In this document: positions 1-7,477 of the stretch, in pieces
How the letters are laid out: every line of letters starts with the position of its first letter
Numbering within the stretch: position 1 is the first letter of the stretch
Translations under genes and position numbers: made by a program
Assembly (NCBI RefSeq): GCF_030065675.1
Contig: NZ_JASJDK010000002.1
Span: forward strand, 62,001 to 126,000
DNA: 64,000 nucleotides
Direction of reading: 5' to 3'
Source: Mastigocoleus sp. MO_188.B34
GTDB lineage: Bacteria > Cyanobacteriota > Cyanobacteriia > Cyanobacteriales > Nostocaceae
The notes under the pieces: model-generated
Database searches by the model: none
What the model was told of the DNA's origin: nothing
What the model saw: only the letters and a program-made list of their open reading frames with translations

Positions 1-230
1 GGTTCTGGGTTTAGTTTAAAGTGCTGGCAATATTCATAAAATTGAGGGGTGGGGAATTGGGAAGTGTATTTAGCAAAGGAATAGAGGAAACTAAGGGAGT
101 GAGGGAGAAAAATACTCGATCTTATACCCACAATTCCAATTGCGAACACTAAGCAATACTTACTTTACCTAATTCCTAATCCCCAATCGCCATTCGCCGC
201 TCGCGGCGCGCGGGCTCACCCAATCCTCCA

Positions 231-1283
231 TCACTGCATCTCTACCCATTCGATAATACGGTTCCATACCCACCAGGGGTCTGGGTCATTGGCTTGTTGC
301 TGACCTTTTTTGCTATTTATATAACCAATATGACCGCCATATTTGGTTAATAGTAAATCAATTGCTGGGTTCCCACTACAAGCAGTTTTTAAGTCATCAA
401 CAATATCTGGGAGAAAAAATGGATCGTCTTCGGCATAAATAATCAAAGTTGGTTTTAAAATGTTTGGCAGTAACTGCAAAGCACTGCTGGCATCATAGTA
501 AGATTCCACACTGGGAAAACCCAATCGATCAATTACTAACTCGTGATCGAAGCCCCAAATACTCCGAGCACGTTTGATCGCATCCGGGTCTAAGCTTCCA
601 GGGTGAGCCTCATGGATCTTCCAAGCAAGTTGTTTCAAATTTTTGGCAATTCTGGATTCAACGAATTTGCCAAAAGGATAGGAAACTAAGTAAGCTAAGG
701 ATCGCTTAGAGTCCAAGTTAGGGCAAACTGCTGCAACTCCACCAATATCATCAGATTGAATTCCAATATCGGTAGTTTGTTTTTTGAGTTCTGTTGCTGC
801 TTTATTACCCCATAAAGCTAATTGTCCTCCCAAGGAATAACCAACGAACCAATACTTTGCTGGACAACCAATTGCTGCAGCACCTGCTGCTATGCGAACA
901 AAATCATCCCCCTCAAATAAACCATCACTAGTTAAAGTGGGGGATAGTTCCGCTGATTTACCATGGGCGCGCCAATCAAATAAAATCACTGCATAGCCGC
1001 GATTATATGCTTTACGTGCCAAAATCCTGAGTGACCACTCACTTTCAAGGTCGCCCGTAATGCCGTAGGTGGCGATAATGGTACCGCGAGGATTTTCGGG
1101 GATCGCAACCAAGCCGTATAAGGGTACATCTTGGAATCCGCGAAAAATATGTTCTTTATAAGGCAAATCGGGACTATTTGAGGTTTTTTCCCAGTATTTT
1201 TTGCCCCACAAAGCAGAATATATAGTCATTCGCACACCATTTTGTAAAAACCGAGACGGTTTATAGGCGGCATTACACAACAT
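231..1283 (-). CDS. YheT-like alpha/beta hydrolase
   Basis: A 350-residue alpha/beta-hydrolase-fold protein, probably a cytoplasmic esterase of the YheT type; the substrate cannot be told from sequence. The nucleophile elbow G-Y-S-L-G-G puts the catalytic serine at about residue 150. The segment Y-A-E-D-D-P at about 283-288 supplies the acid and G-G-H-I at about 316-319 the histidine, so the triad looks complete. There is no signal peptide or membrane segment. A second methionine at residue 19 (MTIYSALWG) is an equally plausible start, at 1229. The gene stands alone and is divergent from rpaA, with about 147 bases between the two starts. The family call is confident, the function is not. Confidence 0.85.
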   Translation of the reverse strand: MLCNAAYKPSRFLQNGVRMTIYSALWGKKYWEKTSNSPDLPYKEHIFRGFQDVPLYGLVAIPENPRGTIIATYGITGDLESEWSLRILARKAYNRGYAVILFDWRAHGKSAELSPTLTSDGLFEGDDFVRIAAGAAAIGCPAKYWFVGYSLGGQLALWGNKAATELKKQTTDIGIQSDDIGGVAAVCPNLDSKRSLAYLVSYPFGKFVESRIAKNLKQLAWKIHEAHPGSLDPDAIKRARSIWGFDHELVIDRLGFPSVESYYDASSALQLLPNILKPTLIIYAEDDPFFLPDIVDDLKTACSGNPAIDLLLTKYGGHIGYINSKKGQQQANDPDPWWVWNRIIEWVEMQ

Positions 1284-1430
1284 ATTAGTAAAGTTCTATC
1301 TAATGACTCACAATCCTTTTATCTTAATATTTATGTTATATTTAAATTCTTTTTTATAATCAAGACAGCAGTCTTTGTAATTCCCAAAGATTCTTATTTA
1401 TCCTTAATAAGTAGTAATGATTTTTTAATA

Positions 1431-2174
1431 ATGCCAAGAATTCTTGTCATAGATGATGACCCGGCGATTTCAGAATTAGTTGCTGTCAACTTAGAAATGG
1501 CTGGTTATGATGTCAGCCAAGCGGAAGACGGTATTAAAGGTCAAGCATTGGCACTCCAATTGCAGCCAGACCTGATCATGTTAGATTTAATGTTACCTAG
1601 AGTCGATGGATTTACGGTTTGTCAAAGATTGCGTCGAGACGATCGCACTTCGGAAATCCCGGTGTTGATGCTGACAGCTTTGAGTCAAACTCAAGATAAG
1701 GTAGAAGGTTTTAACGCTGGGGCAGATGATTATCTCACTAAGCCCTTTGAAGTGGAAGAAATGCTGGCTAGGGTACGGGCATTATTGCGACGTACTGATC
1801 GCATACCACAGGCTGCGAAGCATAGCGAAATTCTTAACTACGGACCTTTAACCTTGGTTCCAGAAAGGTTTGAGGCGATATGGTTTAATCAGACTATTAA
1901 GTTAACACACCTGGAGTTTGAACTGCTACATTGTTTGTTACAACGTCACGGACAAACAGTTTCTCCCAGTGAAATACTCAGGGAAGTTTGGGGTTACGAT
2001 CCAGATGACGATATTGAGACCATTCGCGTTCATATTCGCCACCTGCGAACTAAATTGGAACCAGATCCACGCCATCCCCGGTACATTAAAACAGTGTATG
2101 GTGCAGGTTATTGTTTGGAATTACCAAGCAGTCCCCCATCAGATGCAAGTGTAGCTGCGTCGGAGGTCGAATAA
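1431..2174 (+). CDS. rpaA: Response regulator RpaA (OmpR family)
   Basis: A 247-residue OmpR/PhoB-type regulator. The receiver domain (about 3-118) has the acidic pair D8-D9-D10, the phospho-acceptor D52 in L-D-L-M-L-P, and the K-P-F motif near 104. A winged-helix DNA-binding domain follows (about 135-230). The sequence, including [14 protein letters not shown] and the C-terminal G-A-G-Y-C-L-E-L-P, matches my memory of cyanobacterial RpaA rather than RpaB. RpaA is the output regulator of the KaiABC clock, phosphorylated through SasA, and controls night and energy-state genes. The family is very conserved and this copy looks intact. The cognate kinase is not adjacent. The last 15 residues or so are variable. 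Confidence 0.93.
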   Translation: MPRILVIDDDPAISELVAVNLEMAGYDVSQAEDGIKGQALALQLQPDLIMLDLMLPRVDGFTVCQRLRRDDRTSEIPVLMLTALSQTQDKVEGFNAGADDYLTKPFEVEEMLARVRALLRRTDRIPQAAKHSEILNYGPLTLVPERFEAIWFNQTIKLTHLEFELLHCLLQRHGQTVSPSEILREVWGYDPDDDIETIRVHIRHLRTKLEPDPRHPRYIKTVYGAGYCLELPSSPPSDASVAASEVE

Positions 2175-2178
2175 ATAA

Positions 2179-2246
2179 CGGTGAACTCTGGGGCGCAAAT
2201 AGCAAACATTGGCACTCCCGTTCACCGGGTTTTTACTGAGTGCCAA
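2179..2246 (+). terminator. Hairpin region downstream of rpaA
   Basis: A 9-bp inverted repeat, TTGGCACTC (2209-2217) with GAGTGCCAA (2238-2246), begins 34 bases after the rpaA stop. It is probably a transcript end, although only A/T-rich sequence and no clean T-tract follows. A second helix, CGGTGAAC (2179-2186) with GTTCACCG (2220-2227), interleaves with the first, so the RNA could form a pseudoknot. Confidence 0.45.
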
Positions 2247-2414
2247 ATCTAATGTTTATTCTGAATTTTTTCTCTGATTTTTTTATTGATTTTTTTTAAT
2301 TCATCAAATCAATGGCGACGGAAAGGTTTTTCTAGTCGTAAAGTTTCTAATTTTTGGAAAAACCTCAATGAGGAATAGAGGATTAAACCTGAAAATTAAA
2401 CTTATAAGTAAGAG

Positions 2415-2918
2415 TTAATCATCGTTATATTTGACATATCGGCATGCAGATAGCATCTTTTCTCCGATAGTCAACTCCTTCTTTGTCCCATCGAGAGTAT
2501 ATCCCCCCTTCTGATAAAATTTTCGCGCTCTGAAATTATCTTCAAGTACCCAAAGCACGATACTCTTAACTTTACGTTGCCAAAGTTGTTCTTCACCAAA
2601 CTTCATCAAATCTTTGCCAATCCCATATCCCCACATCTCAGGTTGGACGTAAATCGCGTAGATTTCACCTGCTTCCGATACATCTTGATCGCGACTAATA
2701 CCCAAGGATATCCAACCCACAAGCTTTCCATCTAGCTGATAAACTAATGTATTTGTCAATGACTTGGATAAAGTGCTTAACCATCGCTGGGTTCTATTTT
2801 CTACGGACAAAGCTGTTAAATGTGAGTCAGGAACAATTCCGCTGTAAGCAATTTCCCATGTATGGATATGTATCTGAGCAATTGCAGATGCATCTTGGAT
2901 AGTAGCTTGTCTAATCAT
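2415..2918 (-). CDS. GNAT family N-acetyltransferase
   Basis: A 167-residue single-domain GNAT acetyltransferase. It opens with I-R-Q-A-T-I-Q-D-A-S-A-I-A, typical of the first GNAT strand and helix. It has the strand A-I-Y-V-Q-P-E followed by the acetyl-CoA pyrophosphate-binding loop G-Y-G-I-G-K-D-L-M at about 117-125. The late strand and helix V-L-E-D-N-F-R-A-R-K-F-Y-Q-K-G-G-Y are also family-typical. It would transfer an acetyl group from acetyl-CoA to an unknown amine. The gene is monocistronic, lying between rpaA and chlP, and nothing nearby indicates its substrate. Confidence 0.85.
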   Translation of the reverse strand: MIRQATIQDASAIAQIHIHTWEIAYSGIVPDSHLTALSVENRTQRWLSTLSKSLTNTLVYQLDGKLVGWISLGISRDQDVSEAGEIYAIYVQPEMWGYGIGKDLMKFGEEQLWQRKVKSIVLWVLEDNFRARKFYQKGGYTLDGTKKELTIGEKMLSACRYVKYNDD

Positions 2919-3098
2919 CTACTTTTCTACTGAATTCCAATGCAATCGGGTATACAAGAACGATCGCATTAGTGTAATAAACAATTTGGGAAACAAAGAC
3001 AGTAAAGAAGAAATCTATCTCCCCAACCATCTTCATTTCCCAATAATGAATTGAATTTGTTGTGTTCTTAGATTTAAAATTTTTGACTACAGCATTTA

Positions 3099-4319
3099 CT
3101 AAGGAGCCAAAGCATTTCCGCGGATTAAACTACCGATAGTTTTAGCTGTAATTTTCATCTGTGTAATTGGATTAGCCGGGACAACAGTCTTATAAAGATA
3201 GCTGTCAAAGGTTAATCTCTGTACGTCAAGGTCATCGCACATTTCCACAAATGCTTCACGGGTAGCATCGGAACGATAAAATACCCTTTGCAGAATATCC
3301 AAAACTTTATAGGTGAGTCCGTACTTCTTATCCCACCGCTTCAAATAAAGCTTCAGTTCTGCTTCTGTAGGAATACGAGTTCCACCATTAGAAATTTCAA
3401 CGATGGTTTCAGCACACATCCGTCCGGATTTAGCTGCAAAGTAAATACCTTCTCCTGAAGACTTGGTAACATAACCAGCAGCATCACCAACCAAAGCAAC
3501 TCTACCAACTACGCGACGAGGACGAGGATGCTCGGGAATTGGATGAGCTTCTACCTTAATAATTTTACCGCCAACTAATTTCTTAGCAGCACGGGCACGG
3601 ATCCCAGCTTGTAATTGCTTAATACTGGCTTTGTGCACCTGCATGGTACCAGTACCCACAGCAACGTGGTCATATTTGGGGAATACCCAAGCATAGAAGT
3701 CGGTAGAAACGTCATCACCAACATACATTTCTGCCAAATCTTCGTAATACCCCATCATCTCCTGAGGTAAACGAATCCGCTCTTGGAATGCGATCGCATA
3801 GTTGTAATCCCCTGCATCAATTTCTTTTGCGATTCGGGAATTAGCACCATCCGCACCAACAATTAAATCAACCTTCAGAGTTTTGGCAATACCTTTTGCC
3901 GCACCTTCAGAATGATCTATGTAATGAATAGTATATGGCTGTGTCTTATCTGTAGGAATATCAAGTTTATTAACGGTAGCATTAATTAAATTTGCACCTA
4001 ATTTTGCCGCCCGATTACGCAAGTAGCCATCAAGTACCTCACGGCGACACATACCGATATATTCGTCTTGATTGACTAAGTTGATATCAACCTCCCGATT
4101 AGAAGGCGAAATCATCTTCATTTTCCGCACTTGACGGTCGATAATGTCTGGAGGAAGTTCGAATTCACTCACCATGCACAGAGGAATAGCTCCACCGCAA
4201 GGCTTAGCATTATCTAGTTTGCGCTCAAATAAATAAGTTTCAATTCCAGCTTTTGCTAATACTTCAGCAGTGCTCGAACCAGCTGGACCTGAGCCAACAA
4301 CAGCAACCCTCAGACTCAA
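3099..4319 (-). CDS. chlP: Geranylgeranyl reductase
   Basis: A 406-residue flavoprotein that reduces geranylgeranyl-chlorophyll or geranylgeranyl diphosphate to the phytyl form, for chlorophyll a and tocopherol synthesis. The FAD-binding fingerprint G-S-G-P-A-G-S-S lies at residues 9-16. It is followed by the family signature E-R-K-L-D-N-A-K-P-C-G-G-A-I-P-L-C. The second flavin motif, L-V-G-D-A-A-G-Y-V-T-K-S-S-G-E-G-I, lies at about 277-293. Length and sequence fit cyanobacterial ChlP, and the closeness to chloroplast homologues makes this a firm call. The start codon abuts the Rossmann strand as expected. The gene is monocistronic, on the minus strand. Confidence 0.95.
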   Translation of the reverse strand: MSLRVAVVGSGPAGSSTAEVLAKAGIETYLFERKLDNAKPCGGAIPLCMVSEFELPPDIIDRQVRKMKMISPSNREVDINLVNQDEYIGMCRREVLDGYLRNRAAKLGANLINATVNKLDIPTDKTQPYTIHYIDHSEGAAKGIAKTLKVDLIVGADGANSRIAKEIDAGDYNYAIAFQERIRLPQEMMGYYEDLAEMYVGDDVSTDFYAWVFPKYDHVAVGTGTMQVHKASIKQLQAGIRARAAKKLVGGKIIKVEAHPIPEHPRPRRVVGRVALVGDAAGYVTKSSGEGIYFAAKSGRMCAETIVEISNGGTRIPTEAELKLYLKRWDKKYGLTYKVLDILQRVFYRSDATREAFVEMCDDLDVQRLTFDSYLYKTVVPANPITQMKITAKTIGSLIRGNALAP

Positions 4320-4547
4320 AGGTTTTCTCCCTATCTTGATATCACTCGAAGCATGTTACCACGGTATTTTGACTCATTTTGCGCCTAAGTGGGGAGATTC
4401 AAGTCAAATGCAACATTCCTTAAAGTTTCGCAACAAATGTCAGCATAAGAAGCAGGTATTTAAAGGTTTGCTATTATTCGCTTAGATATTATGCATTGAA
4501 AAACCTAATTCTTGTTAATTTTTTAAAAAAACTAATTAATCAAAAAA

Positions 4548-5081
4548 TTAATTACTTAAAAAATTAATTGCTTCATCGCACCAAGCAATCCAATCTTCTT
4601 CGCATCTCAAACCTCTACGCAGTGTCAGGTATTGATATTTTTCAGATAATTGACAATTATCGATATCCTGAAAATATTCAGCTTCAATTTCTTGATAAGT
4701 TAACAATCTCTCCCAATGGTGCTGACGCTGCTCTCCTAAGATCTGAATCATCACTTCTTTAGGTACTAAGTAACCAGCAAATAGCTTAACTAAAATTTCT
4801 TCCTTCGCTGGTGATATTCCAGTTGGTTGAGCGATCCAATCCTGAAGAGTTTGCTTTCCTAAATCTGTAATTGAAAAGACTTTTTTGTCTGGACGACCTT
4901 CCTGAGCGATTTCCTCAGCTTTAATCCAATTTGACTGTTCTAATTTACGGAGTTCTCGATAAATTTGTTGATGAGTTGCTTTCCAGAAAAAACCTACGGA
5001 ACCATCAAATTGCTTAGCTAGATCATAGCCACTACTTGATGAATCACATAAGGAAGCTAATATTGCATGGGATAAGGACAT
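4548..5081 (-). CDS. PadR family transcriptional regulator
   Basis: A 177-residue PadR-type regulator. The N-terminal winged helix (about 1-80) has the typical opening M-S-L-S-H-A-I-L-A-S-L, then S-G-Y-D-L-A-K-Q-F and the recognition and wing region W-K-A-T-H-Q-Q-I-Y-R-E-L-R-K-L-E, ending K-V-F-S-I-T-D-L-G-K. The C-terminal half (about 95-175) is the helical dimerisation domain with R-R-G-L-R-C-E-E-D-W-I-A-W-C-D. PadR proteins usually repress nearby stress or transport genes when no ligand is bound. No obvious target adjoins it: chlP lies downstream on the same strand and an insertion sequence upstream. The ligand is unknown. Confidence 0.88.
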   Translation of the reverse strand: MSLSHAILASLCDSSSSGYDLAKQFDGSVGFFWKATHQQIYRELRKLEQSNWIKAEEIAQEGRPDKKVFSITDLGKQTLQDWIAQPTGISPAKEEILVKLFAGYLVPKEVMIQILGEQRQHHWERLLTYQEIEAEYFQDIDNCQLSEKYQYLTLRRGLRCEEDWIAWCDEAINFLSN

Positions 5082-5235
5082 ATTACTCTCACTTCTTGCC
5101 TAAATAATTTTTGCTCCTAATTGTTGAATATGCATTTTATTGCATATAAATTAAGGATACACAAATTTAACCCATAAACAAGAATATAAATAAGTCATAT
5201 CTCATAACTTTCACCAATGTTATTAAAATGAACTA

Positions 5236-5286
5236 CGTGTAGCCGTCTACGACTGTTCACGCATTAGCGTGCGGGCAAGCTACACG
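5236..5286 (-). repeat. IS right-end hairpin (possible omega-RNA 3' end)
   Basis: A perfect 8-bp outer stem, CGTGTAGC (5236-5243) with GCTACACG (5279-5286), encloses a smaller hairpin around CGCATTAGCGTGCG. It overlaps the last codons and stop of tnpB. In this family the right end carries the transposase-recognised hairpin. It also forms the scaffold of the TnpB guide RNA, whose guide is copied from the flanking DNA just beyond, here at coordinates below about 5236. Confidence 0.7.
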
Positions 5287-6561
5287 TTTCTGACGCTTCG
5301 TTTGAGCAACTTGCTTAAAACTTCCGCAATAAGTAGAGGTTTTCTCATCGACGTCTGTAGAGGCACGTTCCATACCCCTGTCTTGGAAAATTGCTCCACT
5401 TGGGGAAACCCCAAGACCGCATTTTCCGCTTGCATAGTTAAGCATTACCATTGCGGCAGCGACATCTCTATCACACCGATATCCACATTGCTCGCAATGG
5501 TGTTCTCGCTCAGACAACGTTTTCTTTTTCTGATGACCGCAATTAGGGCAAGTTTGAGAAGGTTTTACTTTCTTGGTTGGAATCTCAACATAAAACCCTC
5601 CAGCTTCGGTAACCTTATACTCGATCAAATCTTTTAAGTTACCAATACCAACATCGAGTAAAGACCTATTTAAACCGGACTTTTGACGTTTATTCTTACC
5701 TTTCGATTTGCGTGTCATCCCTTTAAGATTTAGCTTTTCAGTTGCTACCAGGCTATTACAGCTAACTATCTGTGTAGAAACTTTGTGTTGCCAATCTTGT
5801 CTTTGACGAGCTACTTTTGACTGTATTTTAGCTACAGCTTTATTTGCTTTTTTCCAGCGACGAGAAGCTTTAACTTTTTTCTTGAAGTTTGGAGAACGCT
5901 TACGACGACTGGTTTTAGCGATTTTGTTGATTTTATTCTGAGCAGTTTTAACAAATCTAGGATTACTTACTATATCGCCGTTGGAATCAGCGATTGCGTG
6001 GTGAGTACCAAAATCTAAACCAATCGCACCTTTATCAGTCTGATATCGGATAGGTGTGCAACCAACAGTGATTGAAGCGTACCATTTACCTTGCTTAAAA
6101 ATAATTGTGCAAGTCTTTGGTGTTCCCCAGTCACGCGCTTGACCACGCATTTTAATATTACCCAAGTTAGTAATTTTCAGGTAACCGTTCTTCCCGTTGG
6201 TACAAGCCTTCCAGCCAGATTTACAGGGATAAGTCCATCCTTTATATCTACGACTGGCTTTAAATTTTGGATATCCAGACTTAAGTTTAAAAAATCGTTT
6301 GAATGCAAAATCAACACGTTTAACAGTGTCTTGCAATGCATGACTACCAAGTTCTTTATACTCTTCCCACTGCTCTTTGAATTCTGGTAAACAATTTTGC
6401 TGATCGTAATAATCAACAGACTTACCAAATTTTTTATAAGAAGTCCTACGATGCTCAATGCAAGCGTTGTACAGGTCTTTGTGTAACCTACGCCAGTAAT
6501 GCATCTTATCATTTTGAGTTTTTGACGGGTAAAGTCTAAAAGTAATTCGTTTGGTAGCCAT
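5257..6561 (-). CDS. tnpB: TnpB, RNA-guided transposon nuclease
   Basis: A 434-residue OrfB/TnpB protein. I start it at MATKRITFRLYPS, the usual N-terminus; an ATG 7 codons upstream also exists. The RuvC-like catalytic residues look present: the aspartate in G-L-D-F-G (about 183), the glutamate in A-T-E-K-L-N (about 275) and the aspartate region C-D-R-D-V-A-A-A (about 363-370). A zinc ribbon C-P-N-C...C-E-Q-C (about 338-359) lies between the last two. TnpB proteins are RNA-guided DNA endonucleases that preserve the element at its donor site, and are ancestral to Cas12. The last seven codons are encoded by the right-end hairpin. No frameshift is seen, so the protein may be functional. Confidence 0.93.
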   Translation of the reverse strand: MATKRITFRLYPSKTQNDKMHYWRRLHKDLYNACIEHRRTSYKKFGKSVDYYDQQNCLPEFKEQWEEYKELGSHALQDTVKRVDFAFKRFFKLKSGYPKFKASRRYKGWTYPCKSGWKACTNGKNGYLKITNLGNIKMRGQARDWGTPKTCTIIFKQGKWYASITVGCTPIRYQTDKGAIGLDFGTHHAIADSNGDIVSNPRFVKTAQNKINKIAKTSRRKRSPNFKKKVKASRRWKKANKAVAKIQSKVARQRQDWQHKVSTQIVSCNSLVATEKLNLKGMTRKSKGKNKRQKSGLNRSLLDVGIGNLKDLIEYKVTEAGGFYVEIPTKKVKPSQTCPNCGHQKKKTLSEREHHCEQCGYRCDRDVAAAMVMLNYASGKCGLGVSPSGAIFQDRGMERASTDVDEKTSTYCGSFKQVAQTKRQKRVACPHANA

Positions 6562-6668
6562 AACAACATGACCTGCGGTCACGCAATACCTACGGTACGC
6601 TCACGCTAGCCGCTAACGACCTATCTGTTATATTGGCTATTATAGTCATGCGGTTACACCCTGTCAAC

Positions 6669-7073
6669 ATGAAAGCTAGAAAAGGTTCTCATAGTGTTTT
6701 TAGTGTACGGTTGCACTTTGTCTTTGTAACTCATTATCGACGCAAAGCATTAAACGCAACAATGCTTGACCGTCTTAAGGGAATGGTCAAGCAAGTGTCA
6801 GAAAAGATGGGTTGTGAATTAATAGAGTTTAATGGTGAAACAGACCATATCCATATATTGCTAGATTTCCATCCTAAAAACTCAATAGCATCTGTTGTGG
6901 GAAGTTTAAAAAGTTCTACAGCACGAATGTTAAAAAAAGAATTCCCACAAGAGGTGCAAAAGCATTACTGGGGAAAAGTATCTTTTTGGTCTAATTCTTA
7001 CTATGTAGCGTCTTGTGGTGGTGCGCCGATTGATGTTTTAAAAACATATATCCAAAGCCAAGAATCACCTTAG
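6669..7073 (+). CDS. tnpA: TnpA, Y1 (HUH) transposase of IS200/IS605
   Basis: A 134-residue IS200-type single-strand transposase from ATG 6669. TTG 6633 and ATG 6648 are in-frame alternatives that would add 12 or 7 residues. The HUH metal motif is H-I-H-I-L at about 75-79 in T-D-H-I-H-I-L-L-D. The catalytic tyrosine is expected in S-N-S-Y-Y-V-A-S-C-G near 112-121. The N-terminus S-H-S-V-F-S-V-R-L-H-F-V-F-V-T-H-Y-R-R is a clear family signature. It would cut and rejoin the hairpin ends during replication-coupled transposition. It is divergent from tnpB across a short repeat-rich spacer. Confidence 0.93.
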   Translation: MKARKGSHSVFSVRLHFVFVTHYRRKALNATMLDRLKGMVKQVSEKMGCELIEFNGETDHIHILLDFHPKNSIASVVGSLKSSTARMLKKEFPQEVQKHYWGKVSFWSNSYYVASCGGAPIDVLKTYIQSQESP

Positions 7074-7089
7074 CCGGAGCGCTATCCTT

Positions 7090-7138
7090 CCCCATTCCGC
7101 GTCGCTGTTCACGCACTAGCGTGCGGATGAGAATGGGG
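7090..7138 (+). repeat. IS left-end hairpin
   Basis: A perfect 8-bp outer stem, CCCCATTC (7090-7097) with GAATGGGG (7131-7138), encloses the palindrome CGCACTAGCGTGCG. The inner palindrome and its neighbour GTTCAC match the right end at 5254-5273, which supports the pair as the two transposon ends. It lies 16 bases past the tnpA stop. Confidence 0.7.
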
Positions 7139-7477
7139 ACTGTCGCGCAATACGTTCAAAATCCCACCTTAAAATAAATTTCAACACGCTTTATGTCGCC
7201 GCTCTAGCGAACAAGGCTCATAGAATAAGTAGGTTAAAATCCACTATAAACCTTACCTAGTCTGATAAATCAGACTTATCCTATTAGCCTGGGAATTTAT
7301 TCCAAGGCGATCATTGAGAATGCTGCAAGATATCAGATATTCGATAATGTTATTTATGGGATCGCATCTAGAAAAACTGAAATGATAAAGATTTAAAGAT
7401 TTGTGTTCTTTCCAAAAGCTTGAATTTTATTGGATAAATGGCGTAAATCAAGAAAGAAAAATTATCGGTAATACAAA
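7139..7477. other. Leader region of the cobalamin gene
   Basis: Noncoding DNA between the insertion sequence and the cbiG-cobJ fusion. It contains a perfect 18-bp palindrome, AGTCTGATAAATCAGACT (7259-7276). I looked for a cobalamin-riboswitch B12 box and did not see one. No clear promoter can be assigned. Confidence 0.5.

Larger units (their letters stand above)
5230..7140. mobile_element. IS200/IS605 family insertion sequence
   Basis: An IS605-type element of about 1.9 kb with divergent tnpA (plus) and tnpB (minus). A hairpin-bearing end lies outside each gene: 5236-5286 past the tnpB stop (right end) and 7090-7138 past the tnpA stop (left end). The two hairpins share an inner stem, CGCAC...GTGCG or CGCA...TGCG, followed on the minus strand by GTGAACAG. 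Both genes look intact. The exact cleavage positions are not determined, so the boundaries are approximate. There is no target duplication, as expected for this single-strand transposition mechanism. Confidence 0.85.

Noticed and set aside
7139-7477. Cobalamin riboswitch upstream of the cobalamin gene
   Set aside because: No B12-box-like sequence or typical junction was visible. A covariance search would be decisive.
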